Assembly: GCF_030362835.1 (NCBI RefSeq)
Contig: NZ_JAUCGQ010000001.1
Coordinates: 682,001 to 746,000, forward strand
Direction: 5' to 3'
Length of the DNA: 64,000 nucleotides
From: Cellulomonas alba
Lineage (GTDB): Bacteria > Actinomycetota > Actinomycetes > Actinomycetales > Cellulomonadaceae
Below, piece after piece: positions 24,948 to 32,775 of this stretch (the stretch's first letter is position 1; every line of letters begins with the position of its first letter). Below the pieces are notes generated by a model. That model had not been told where the DNA came from, searched no databases, and saw only the letters and a program-made list of their open reading frames with translations. A program made the translations under genes and the position numbers.

Positions 24948-26183
24948 ATGGGAGGACGGGAACCCGAGCCCGGGGTGCTGGACGCCACGCGCGATTTCCT
25001 CGATCGCGCACACCTTGCCGCGCCCGGCGAGCTCCCGGAAGCGCTCGCCGAGGCGGCCCGCGTCATCGGCTGGACCGCGCAGGTCTTCCTCGCCGACGAC
25101 GAGCAGCGGGTCCTGATCCCCGTCGGTCCGCACGCCGAGGAGGTCGCCGCTCCGCTGTCGATCGACGGCACCCTCGCCGGGCGCGCGTTCCGGCTGCTCG
25201 AGCCGGTGCAGGCGCACGGCGACGAGGTCGCGCTGTGGGTGCCCCTGCTCGACGGGGTCCACCGGTTCGGCGTCGTGCGGTTCGGGTTGCCCGCCGGCAC
25301 GGACGTCGGCTCGCGCGCCGTGAAGGACGCCTACCGCGTCCTGGCCGAGAACGCCGGCCACCTCTTCGCCGCGAAGTCCCCCTACGGGGACGCCCTGCGG
25401 CGTGTCACGCGGCTGCGACGGCGCTCGGTGGAGTCGGAGCTCCTGCTGGACCTCCTGCCACCCCTCACCTTCGGGGCCTGGAACATCGTCGTCTCGGCGA
25501 TCCTCGAGCCGACGTACGACGTCGCGGCCGACGCGTTCGACTACAGCGTGATCGAGGGCGTGGCGCATCTCGCCGTCATGGACGCGACGGGGCACGCCCT
25601 GCCCGGCACCATGCTGGCCGCGGTCGCCCTGGCCGCGCTGCGCAACAGCCGTCGCGAGAGCCTGGACCTCGCCGAGACGCTCGGGGCCATGGACAGGTTC
25701 GTCGAGCTGCAGGGTCGGCGGGAGTCCTTCGTCACCGCGGTGGTGGGTGAGCTGGACCTGCAGACGGGCCAGCTGCGCTACGTCAACGCCGGGCACCCCG
25801 CGCCGCTCCTGATGCGGAACGGCAAGGTCGTGAAGTCGCTCGACGACGGTCGCCGCGCCCTGCTGGGCCTCGGCGAGCGTGCAGCCACCGTCGGCCAGGA
25901 ACGGCTCGAGCCCGGTGACCGGGTGATCTTCTACACCGACGGCGTCACCGAGGCGCGGGCGCCCGACGGCACGCAGTTCGGGCTCCAGCGGCTCGTCGAC
26001 CAGCTCGAGCGCTCGACCGCGGGCGGGCTCCCGGCCCCGGAGACTCTGCGGCTCGTCGCGCGCGACGTGCTCGAGTACCAGCACGGCGTCCTCCAGGACG
26101 ACGCGACGCTCCTCGTCGCGGAGTGGTCCACGGGGCACGAGCTCGGCTACACGGCCGCGCCCGGCACGGAGCCGTACGCGTAG
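24948..26183 (+). CDS. PP2C-type (SpoIIE) serine/threonine phosphatase with sensory domain
   Basis: A 411-residue cytoplasmic protein. Residues about 20-150 resemble a GAF-like sensory domain (ARVIGWTAQVFLADDEQRVLIPVG). Residues about 190-400 are a SpoIIE/RsbU-type PPM phosphatase: DAFDYSV and MDATGHALPGTM carry metal-binding Asp residues, RFVELQGRRESFVTAVVGELD, YVNAGHPAPLLM, and DDATLLV at the end. Such enzymes dephosphorylate anti-anti-sigma proteins, but no partner gene is nearby, so the target is unknown. Start at 24948 fits a leaderless mRNA; a GTG at 24849 would add an unconserved Arg-rich stretch. Confidence 0.88.
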   Translation: MGGREPEPGVLDATRDFLDRAHLAAPGELPEALAEAARVIGWTAQVFLADDEQRVLIPVGPHAEEVAAPLSIDGTLAGRAFRLLEPVQAHGDEVALWVPLLDGVHRFGVVRFGLPAGTDVGSRAVKDAYRVLAENAGHLFAAKSPYGDALRRVTRLRRRSVESELLLDLLPPLTFGAWNIVVSAILEPTYDVAADAFDYSVIEGVAHLAVMDATGHALPGTMLAAVALAALRNSRRESLDLAETLGAMDRFVELQGRRESFVTAVVGELDLQTGQLRYVNAGHPAPLLMRNGKVVKSLDDGRRALLGLGERAATVGQERLEPGDRVIFYTDGVTEARAPDGTQFGLQRLVDQLERSTAGGLPAPETLRLVARDVLEYQHGVLQDDATLLVAEWSTGHELGYTAAPGTEPYA

Positions 26184-26210
26184 GGCGCGGCAGGGCGGCC
26201 CGGCGACCCG

Positions 26211-27722
26211 TCACGCGGTCGAGATGCGGATCATCGCCCAGCTGACCGGCGGCAGGACGGCAGTGAGCCGCCCGCTCTCGACCTTGACGTCGGCGAGCGG
26301 CTTCGGCAGCACCGAGGTCGAGTCCTCTGCCGTGGCGTGCCAGGTGAGGTCCGGATTGGACAGCTCGAGGGCCTCGATCACGCTGCCGTCACCGAACGCC
26401 CGCAGGTCCACGGCGACGCGAGTCGCGTCACCCACCGAACGGTTGACGGCGAAGACGGTGATCTCGCTCGTCTCCTCGTCGTGCGTCGCCACGGCGTCGA
26501 TGACCGGAACGGCACCGAACCTCGCCGTGTCGTAGGTCTCGGAGCTCACCGACACGCGGAGCACGTCGCCCTTGGCGTGGCGCGCCGTGAGTGCGAACGG
26601 GTGGAACGTCGTCTGGCGCCACGACGGGCCGCCGGGCTCGGTCATGATCGGCGCGATCACATTGACGAGCTGCGCGAGCGACGCCGAATGGACTCGGTCG
26701 GTGTGACGCAGCAGCGAGATCAGGAGGTTGCCGACCACGACCGCGTCCGCGACGTTGTACCTGTCCTCCAGCAGCACCGGCGCCACCGGCCAGTCGGCGC
26801 CCTCGGGGACCTTCGACTCGGCACGCGTCTGGTACCAGACGTTCCACTCGTCGAACGAGACGTGGATCTTCTTGTCGGTCTTCTTCGCGGCGCCCACCGC
26901 GTCTGCCGTCGCCGTCACCCCGGCGATGAACTCGTCCATGTCGACGGCGGACGCGAGGAACGAGCCCAGGTCGCCGTCCTCCTCCCAGTAGTAGGCGTGC
27001 GCCGAGATCAGGTCGACGACGTCGTACGTCTCGGTGAGCACCACCCGCTCCCACTCGCCGAACGTCGGCATGCCCGTATTCGAGGAGCCGCACGCGACGA
27101 GCTCGAGGTCCGGGTCGACCATGCGCATCGCCCGGCCCACCTCGGCCGCGAGCCGGCCGTACTCGTGGGCCGTCTTGTGGCCGACCTGCCAGGGCCCGTC
27201 CAGCTCGTTGCCGAGGCACCACATCTTCACGCCGTAGGGGCGCTCGGCACCGTTGCGACGACGCTGCTCCGACACCGCGGTCCCGCCGGCGACGTTGCAG
27301 TACTCGAGGATGTCGAGCGCTTCGGTGATGCCCCGCGTCCCGAGATTGATGGCCATCATCGGCTCGACGCCGGCCTTGACGCACCAGCGCATGAACTCAT
27401 CGAGCCCGAAGGTGTTCGGCTCGGCCGAGTGCCACGCGAGGTCGAGCCGCACCGGGCGTTGCTCGCGCGGACCCACGCCGTCCTCCCAGCGGTAGGACGA
27501 GACGAAGTTGCCGCCGGGATATCGCACGGTGCTCACCCCGAGCTCGCGCACCAGCTCGAGCACATCTGTCCTGGAGCCGCCGTCGTCGGCGCTCGGGTGG
27601 GCCGGCTCGTGGATGCCCGTGTAGACGCTCCGGCCGAGGTGCTCGACGAACGAACCGAACGTGCGCCTGCGCACGGGACCGACGACGAAGCCGGGATCCA
27701 CGGTGATGCGCGCTGTGGTCAT
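26211..27722 (-). CDS. Alpha-L-arabinofuranosidase, GH51
   Basis: A 503-residue GH51 enzyme that removes arabinofuranosyl units from arabinan or arabinoxylan fragments. The acid/base Glu is in LGNELDGPWQ and the nucleophile Glu in VSFDEWNVWY; RRTFGSFVEHLGRSVYTGI near the start and the C-terminal beta-sandwich (SWAMIRIST at the end) are also typical. No signal peptide, so it acts inside the cell on imported oligosaccharides. Last gene of an importer operon with a LacI regulator just upstream. Confidence 0.94.
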   Translation of the reverse strand: MTTARITVDPGFVVGPVRRRTFGSFVEHLGRSVYTGIHEPAHPSADDGGSRTDVLELVRELGVSTVRYPGGNFVSSYRWEDGVGPREQRPVRLDLAWHSAEPNTFGLDEFMRWCVKAGVEPMMAINLGTRGITEALDILEYCNVAGGTAVSEQRRRNGAERPYGVKMWCLGNELDGPWQVGHKTAHEYGRLAAEVGRAMRMVDPDLELVACGSSNTGMPTFGEWERVVLTETYDVVDLISAHAYYWEEDGDLGSFLASAVDMDEFIAGVTATADAVGAAKKTDKKIHVSFDEWNVWYQTRAESKVPEGADWPVAPVLLEDRYNVADAVVVGNLLISLLRHTDRVHSASLAQLVNVIAPIMTEPGGPSWRQTTFHPFALTARHAKGDVLRVSVSSETYDTARFGAVPVIDAVATHDEETSEITVFAVNRSVGDATRVAVDLRAFGDGSVIEALELSNPDLTWHATAEDSTSVLPKPLADVKVESGRLTAVLPPVSWAMIRISTA

Positions 27723-27863
27723 CTCTCTCTGTTCCTTGTCGTCGGTGTCGGTCGCGCTCTGCTTCGTGCGGTCGGTGCAGGTCAGGATCCGGTGGTCCCG
27801 TCGGTCGCGGGTGCTCGCGCCCGAACCGTGAGGTGGCGGGACGTCGCACGCCGTCCGGAAGAC

Positions 27864-27887
27864 GAGCCCTGCTGCGGCGAAGGGCTC
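27864..27887 (-). terminator. Stem-loop between the LacI and GH51 genes
   Basis: GAGCCCT (27864-27870) pairs with AGGGCTC (27881-27887) across a 10-nt loop, right after the LacI stop on the transcribed strand. No U-run; may reduce read-through or protect mRNA ends. The rest of the 190-nt gap has no visible feature. Confidence 0.35.
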
Positions 27888-27913
27888 TGGTGGCTCGGGA
27901 CGTCTGACCTCCG

Positions 27914-28972
27914 TCAGCCGGCTGCGTCGACCTTCGACAGCGCCGGCTGGGGGCGCCGGGACGATTCGCGCGCCCGGAGCTCGAAGTCGGCTATCGCGAG
28001 CCGAGGCGGCTGGGTGTCGCCGTCGATGCGCTCGACGAGCATGCGCACGGCCTCGCGGGCGATCTGCACGCGGCCAGGTGCGATCGACGACAGCGGGGGC
28101 TCGTGGAAACCCGCGTCGTCCACGTCGTCGAACCCGATGACCGCGACGTCCTCCGGCACCGCGATCTTCCGGGTGTGCAGCTCGTGCAGGACGCCGAAGG
28201 CCATCGAGTCGTTCATCGCGAAGACCCCGTCGAAGTCCACGCCCGAGTCCAGGAGGCGAGCGATCCCGTCGGCGCCGGTCTGGCGCGTCCAGGGGTCCAC
28301 CTCGACCACGAGCGCCGGGTCGAACGCGAGCCCCGCCGAGGCCAGGCCCTCCCGATACCCCTCGAGTCGCAGCGTGGGCGAACCCATCCCCTCGTCGAGC
28401 CGTGCGCCGAGCGCCACGATCCGTCGGCAGCCCTGCTCCGCGAGGTGGACCGTGGCGGCGCGCGCCGCCTCTACGTTTGCCATCGTGACGTGGTCGACGG
28501 GCGCGCCGAAGATCCGCTCGCCGAGTAGCACCAGCGGGTAGTCGACGGCGAGGAGCTCACCGTCGTCCGGGTCCAGACCCAGCGGGAAGAACATCAAGCC
28601 GTCCGTGATGCGACGCTGGGAGCTGTCGAGCGACGTCAGCGCGCCGTCACGAGTGGCGCCCGTCCGCTCGATCAGCACCCGGAAGCCGACCTTCTCCGCC
28701 TCGACGATCATCAGGTCGGCGAACTCGGCGAAGTATGGGTGTGCCAGCTCCGGGAGCGCCAGCCCGATCATCCCCGTGCGGCCCTTGCGCAGGTGCCGGG
28801 CGGACATGTTGATCCGGTAGCCCAGCTCGGCGATGGCGACCTCGACCCGCTCGCGGGTCGCCGGGCGCAGGTAGGAGTACCCGTTGAGCACGTTCGAGAC
28901 GGTCTTGATCGACACGCCGGCCCGCTCGGCGACGTCGCGCATGGTGACCGGCACGGGGACATCCTTCCGCAT
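27914..28972 (-). CDS. LacI family regulator of the arabinoside operon
   Basis: A 352-residue LacI protein. Helix-turn-helix MRDVAERAGVSIKTVSNVL, hinge helix region INMSARHLRKGRTGMIGL, then a two-lobe sugar-binding domain (GADGIARLLDSGVDFDGVFAMNDSMAFG, VAVIGFDD). It lies between the importer genes and GH51 in the same direction and probably binds the palindrome ATCCACGTGGAT at 32584-32595; the ligand is probably arabinose or an arabino-oligosaccharide. Start ATG 28972; a second ATG ten codons in is possible. Confidence 0.93.
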   Translation of the reverse strand: MRKDVPVPVTMRDVAERAGVSIKTVSNVLNGYSYLRPATRERVEVAIAELGYRINMSARHLRKGRTGMIGLALPELAHPYFAEFADLMIVEAEKVGFRVLIERTGATRDGALTSLDSSQRRITDGLMFFPLGLDPDDGELLAVDYPLVLLGERIFGAPVDHVTMANVEAARAATVHLAEQGCRRIVALGARLDEGMGSPTLRLEGYREGLASAGLAFDPALVVEVDPWTRQTGADGIARLLDSGVDFDGVFAMNDSMAFGVLHELHTRKIAVPEDVAVIGFDDVDDAGFHEPPLSSIAPGRVQIAREAVRMLVERIDGDTQPPRLAIADFELRARESSRRPQPALSKVDAAG

Positions 28973-29005
28973 CTGTGACCTGCAGAGAGGTGCTTGGTGG
29001 ATGAC

Positions 29006-29046
29006 GGGGTGGGACCGCGGCTGAGCACGAACCGCGATCCCACCCC
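29006..29046 (-). terminator. Strong stem-loop after the sugar-binding protein gene
   Basis: A 9-bp outer stem (GGGGTGGGA / TCCCACCCC) and a 5-bp inner stem (CGCGG / CCGCG) separated by one mismatch, with an 11-nt loop. It follows the binding-protein stop by 44 nt and precedes the LacI gene on the same strand. No U-tract. Probably stabilises the binding-protein mRNA and lowers read-through into the regulator and GH51. Confidence 0.65.
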
Positions 29047-29089
29047 TGGCTGCCGAGGGCGTCGACCGTCTGCGGCCGGCGCGTCTCCG

Positions 29090-30481
29090 CTACCTCTTGA
29101 AGTCCCGCTCGGCCTGCGCCTGGGCCTCCTTCAACGCCGCGTCAGGGGCGACGCCGTTGAGCGTGGAGTTCGTGACGCCCGCCCTCATCGCCGCCTCGAG
29201 CGCGCTGTAGTCGGCCACCTGCGGAGGCATGTGGGCGTAGCTCTCGGCGGTCTTCAGGTAGTTCGCACGTTGCGGAAGGCTGCGGTACTCGTCGGACGCG
29301 AGCACCTCCTTCGTCACCGGGATGAGGCCCGTGCCCCGGGCCCAGCCCGCGTTGTTGTCCGTGAGGAACTTCAGGAACTCGAGCGCGGCTCGGTACTTGA
29401 CCGGGTCGTCACCCTTGTTCCGGGAGACCGTCCAGACGTCGGAGTCGGCCAGTACCGAGGGCTTGCCCCAGAGGTTGGGGAAGTCCGTCGCGTAGTAGTG
29501 GAACTTCGCCTGCGTGACGAAGTTGTTCACCTCCCACCCGCCGTTGAAGACCATCGCGACGTCACCGTTGAGGAAGTCCTGGTTGGACGTCGCGTAGTCG
29601 GCGGAGTTGTCGACGTAGCCGAGCTTGATGAGCTCGTTGAGGAACGTGAGCGCCTTCTCCGCCTCCGGGGTGTTCACCGTGGGCGCGGAACCATCCGCGT
29701 TGACGAAGTCCCCGCCCTGCTGCCACACACTCGTCATGAACAGCCACGTCGACGCCATGTCGTCGACGAACGCGAGGCCGAACGGCTGCTTGCCGGTCTT
29801 CTCCTTGATGGTCTTGCACAGCTGCAGGAATTCGTCGGCGCTCTTCGGCGGTACGAACGACCCGTCGGGGCCGAGCACCCCGGCGTCGCCGAGGATGTCG
29901 AGGTTGACGTTGATGAGCTCGGCGGCGATGTCGAACGGGATGGCCTGCTGCGTGCCGTCGATGGTCGCCGCCGACGCCCCCGCCTCAGTGAGCTCCGGGA
30001 TGTCGACGCCGTACTTGGCGGCGTCGATCGGCAGGATCAGGCCGCGGGACGCGTACGGAGCGACGCGCGAGCCGTTCATCTCGATGACGTCCGCCTGCTG
30101 ATGCCCGGCGAACGAGGTGTCGATCGCGGCCATGTAGTCGTTCCAGTCCGCGCTCGCGACGCGTTCGACCGTGATGCCGGTGCCGGACGCGTTGAACTTG
30201 TTGACGAGGATCCCGAACGTGTCGCACTGGTTGGTCGCCTTCGACAGGTCCGTGACGCCGTCCGTGGCTTCGGGGCACTGACCGTGGTAGTCGGCCACGG
30301 TGAGCTTCGTGCCCTTGAGCTGCTCAGGAGTCACGGCGGCGATCTTCGACGCGAGATCGCCCGCCGCGACGGTGCTACCCGGCGAGGAGTCGCCGCCGGC
30401 CCCGCTCTGGGAGCACCCCGCGAGCATCAATGCTGCCGCGACGCCCAGCGTCGCAGCGCTGACAAATGGTCTCCGCTTCAT
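29090..30481 (-). CDS. Sugar ABC transporter substrate-binding lipoprotein
   Basis: A 463-residue lipoprotein of the family 1 solute-binding (MalE-like) type. Signal MKRRPFVSAATLGVAAALML and lipobox LAGC, followed by a Ser/Gly linker. Core segments include VNKFNASGTGITVERV, FNGGWEVNNF, YRAALEFLKFL and GTGLIPVTKEVL. It delivers the sugar, probably an arabino-oligosaccharide given GH51, to the two permeases upstream. Start at 30481 chosen for AAGGGA 8 nt upstream; ATG 30502 is the alternative. Expected ATPase (MsiK/MalK type) is not encoded here. Confidence 0.92.
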   Translation of the reverse strand: MKRRPFVSAATLGVAAALMLAGCSQSGAGGDSSPGSTVAAGDLASKIAAVTPEQLKGTKLTVADYHGQCPEATDGVTDLSKATNQCDTFGILVNKFNASGTGITVERVASADWNDYMAAIDTSFAGHQQADVIEMNGSRVAPYASRGLILPIDAAKYGVDIPELTEAGASAATIDGTQQAIPFDIAAELINVNLDILGDAGVLGPDGSFVPPKSADEFLQLCKTIKEKTGKQPFGLAFVDDMASTWLFMTSVWQQGGDFVNADGSAPTVNTPEAEKALTFLNELIKLGYVDNSADYATSNQDFLNGDVAMVFNGGWEVNNFVTQAKFHYYATDFPNLWGKPSVLADSDVWTVSRNKGDDPVKYRAALEFLKFLTDNNAGWARGTGLIPVTKEVLASDEYRSLPQRANYLKTAESYAHMPPQVADYSALEAAMRAGVTNSTLNGVAPDAALKEAQAQAERDFKR

Positions 30482-30539
30482 TGCCGATTCCCTTTCTGTC
30501 ACAAGCCCGAACTGCGCTGAACTGCGCGCGGTCGCGAAA

Positions 30540-30558
30540 AGTCTCCGGGGACGAGACT
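30540..30558 (-). terminator. Small stem-loop between permease 2 and binding-protein genes
   Basis: AGTCTC pairs with GAGACT across a 7-nt loop and overlaps the permease stop. It could partly separate expression of membrane and binding proteins. Weak evidence. Confidence 0.25.
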
Positions 30559-31465
30559 ATTTCTCACCGCTCGACAGTGTGATTCCCCGAATAAGGTGCC
30601 GCTGGAAGAGCAGGAACACGATGAGGACAGGCGCCGCCCCGACGACCCCGCGCGCCATGATCGATCCGAGATTCTGAGCGTTGGACCACTGGAGCTTGAG
30701 CGACGCGAGCCCCGGCGTGATGGTGAACATCTCCCGGTCGGAAACCGAGACGAGGGGCCAGATGTAGTCGTTCCAGCTCCACACGAAGACGATGATTCCC
30801 AGCGAGAGCATCGCGGGCCGCGCCAGCGGCACCATGATCCGGAAGAAGACCGTCCACCTTCCGGCACCGTCGACCATCGCGGCTTCCGAGTACTCCTTCG
30901 GAACCTTCGAGAAGAACTGCGTCATCACGAAGACGCCGAGAGCGGACGCGAGTCGCGGCAGGACAAGTGCGTGGTACGTGTTGTGCTGGTCGACGCCGGC
31001 AAACATCGTGAACAGCGGGATGAATACGGCCTCGAACGGCACCATGAGCCCGCCGAGGACGAGTGCGTAGAGCACCGCTCGTCCCTTGAACGGCACCTGC
31101 GCGAACGCGTAGCCCGCCATGGTGCAGAGCGCGACGGTGAGCACCGTCGTGCTGGCGGTCACGATCACGGAGTTGAGGAACCACCGCCCCACGAGACTGA
31201 TCGCGAAGGCATTGCGGAAGTTCTCGAACGTGAAGTCCTGCGGGATGAGGCTCGACGCATTCACCCGAAGCGCCTCGTCCTTGCTCAGCGACATCGAGAG
31301 CATCCAGAACAGCGGGACGAGCCAGATGAATGCGCACACCGCCATCAGCACGTGGTACACGACAGAACCGGCAATCCTGCGTCTGCTGCGTGGGCGCTCG
31401 GCGGCATTCTCCGCAAGCCGGTCCGCCTCGACCGGCGGCGCCGAACGGCTGATCTGAGTCACCAC
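30557..31465 (-). CDS. Sugar ABC transporter permease, MalG type
   Basis: A 302-residue inner-membrane permease with six predicted helices. The EAA coupling loop EYSEAAMVDGAGRWTVFFRIMVPLAR region (about residue 195-220) is the ATPase docking site. C-terminus RGITLSSGEK is typical of MalG-type subunits. Start: GTG 31465, with AGGAG 7 nt upstream, one base after the MalF-type gene stop; GTG 31480 would extend it 5 residues into that gene. Works with the preceding gene product. Confidence 0.92.
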   Translation of the reverse strand: MVTQISRSAPPVEADRLAENAAERPRSRRRIAGSVVYHVLMAVCAFIWLVPLFWMLSMSLSKDEALRVNASSLIPQDFTFENFRNAFAISLVGRWFLNSVIVTASTTVLTVALCTMAGYAFAQVPFKGRAVLYALVLGGLMVPFEAVFIPLFTMFAGVDQHNTYHALVLPRLASALGVFVMTQFFSKVPKEYSEAAMVDGAGRWTVFFRIMVPLARPAMLSLGIIVFVWSWNDYIWPLVSVSDREMFTITPGLASLKLQWSNAQNLGSIMARGVVGAAPVLIVFLLFQRHLIRGITLSSGEK

Positions 31466-31466
31466 G

Positions 31467-32537
31467 TCACTTCTCCTCACGCATGAGGCGCAGCTGCACC
31501 AGCGAGATCACGAACATCACCGCGAAGAGGAAGAGGGCCATCGCCGCCCCGGCACCGAGGTGCTTCTGCGTGAAGCCCGTCTCGTAGAGGTGGAGGACGA
31601 GGGTTCGCGTCGCATTCCCTGGGCCGCCGCTCGTCATGATGTTCACCTGACCGAAGACGACGAAGCCGGCGATGATCTGCATCACGAGCACGAGGGCGGT
31701 GACGTGTCGGAGCCCCGGCATCGTGACGTGCAGGAATCGGTGCCACGTGTTGGCGCCGTCGAGCATGGCCGCCTCGTAGAGCGTCGGGTCGATGTCCTGC
31801 AGGCCCGCCGAGAACATGACGAGGTTGAACCCGACGGTCCACCAGGCGGTCATCACGACGATCGCCGGCATCGCGAGGTGCTGGTCCCCCAGCCACGAGA
31901 TCGGCTCGACGCCGAAGTTCGCGAGAAATGCCGACAGGATTCCGCGCCCCGGGCTGAGGACGTTCGTCCACACCAGGGTTGCGACCGAGATCGGCAGGAC
32001 GTACGGCACGAAGAATGCGACCTGGTAGATCTTGCCGCCGCGGTGCCGGGAGTTGTTCACCGCGAGAGCCATGGCCAGCCCGAGCCCGATGATGAGCGGC
32101 GTCGACATGAGCGTGAACTGGAGCGTGTGCGTGAACGACTCCCAGAACAACGGGTCGTACCACATCCCGTCGGGTCCGGGATGGAAACCGAGCACCGTCG
32201 CGAGCAGGAGAAGCGCCGCGACGCCGCAGTACTGGATCCGCGACCGGGACCGTGCAGCCCTCCACGCGACGAGGGCCGCGACCACCAGGATCAGCAGCCT
32301 CAGCTGCCACAGGTGCGCGAGGTCCCACTCCATCTGGGTGCCCCAGAGCATCTGCACGTAGTTGTCGGCTCCGCGCCACTGCGGCGCCATGCCGAGCAGG
32401 TCCCAGTCGTAGAGGCTCATCCGCACGGCCTGGACGAGCGGGTAGAGCAGGAACGCGGCGTAGACCAGAAGGAACGGCCCGACGAACGACATGCCGGTCC
32501 CGAGTCCGGCACGTCCCACGGCGCGCGAGCGGCGCAT
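31467..32537 (-). CDS. Sugar ABC transporter permease, MalF type
   Basis: A 356-residue permease; first gene of the arabinoside operon. The N-terminal helix is MSFVGPFLLVYAAFLLYPLV. An insertion at about 75-120 adds two hydrophobic segments (LRLLILVVAALVAW; YCGVAALLLLATVLGF), as in other longer MalF-like subunits. EAA loop: TLYEAAMLDGANTWHRFLHV. AAGGAGG lies 6 nt before ATG 32537. No ATPase gene is present, so a shared MsiK-type ATPase elsewhere is expected. Confidence 0.93.
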   Translation of the reverse strand: MRRSRAVGRAGLGTGMSFVGPFLLVYAAFLLYPLVQAVRMSLYDWDLLGMAPQWRGADNYVQMLWGTQMEWDLAHLWQLRLLILVVAALVAWRAARSRSRIQYCGVAALLLLATVLGFHPGPDGMWYDPLFWESFTHTLQFTLMSTPLIIGLGLAMALAVNNSRHRGGKIYQVAFFVPYVLPISVATLVWTNVLSPGRGILSAFLANFGVEPISWLGDQHLAMPAIVVMTAWWTVGFNLVMFSAGLQDIDPTLYEAAMLDGANTWHRFLHVTMPGLRHVTALVLVMQIIAGFVVFGQVNIMTSGGPGNATRTLVLHLYETGFTQKHLGAGAAMALFLFAVMFVISLVQLRLMREEK

Positions 32538-32578
32538 GGCGCCCTCCTTCGTTCATCGTTGTACGAAAGGCAAGCGGG

Positions 32579-32607
32579 ACGTTATCCACGTGGATCCGCC
32601 GTGTCAA
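32579..32607 (-). promoter_or_regulatory. Arabinoside operon promoter with LacI operator in the spacer
   Basis: Reading leftward: -35 TTGACA (32607-32602), 17-nt spacer, -10 TAACGT (32584-32579). The perfect palindrome ATCCACGTGGAT (32584-32595) fills most of the spacer, so bound repressor would occlude polymerase. The central CG is typical of LacI-family sites, and a LacI gene is in the operon. The 5' UTR is about 35 nt. Confidence 0.75.
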
Positions 32608-32736
32608 TGAACCGACCGGCTCGTCGCTCGCGAGGGCGCGCTCGGGTGGGCAGGCGCCGGTCCGCCAGTGCCTCGTCTACGCAGCGCCACCAGCGCGATC
32701 GCGGTCGGTCGACGCGCGCGTTGCCCCCGCACGCCG

Positions 32737-32767
32737 CACCGGCCGGGCGCCGTCTGCCCGGCCGGTG
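32737..32767 (-). terminator. Terminator after the DUF6421-type gene
   Basis: Perfect 12-bp stem CACCGGCCGGGC / GCCCGGCCGGTG with a 7-nt loop, 8 nt after the stop on the coding strand. Confidence 0.8.
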
Positions 32768-32775
32768 ACACTCGC

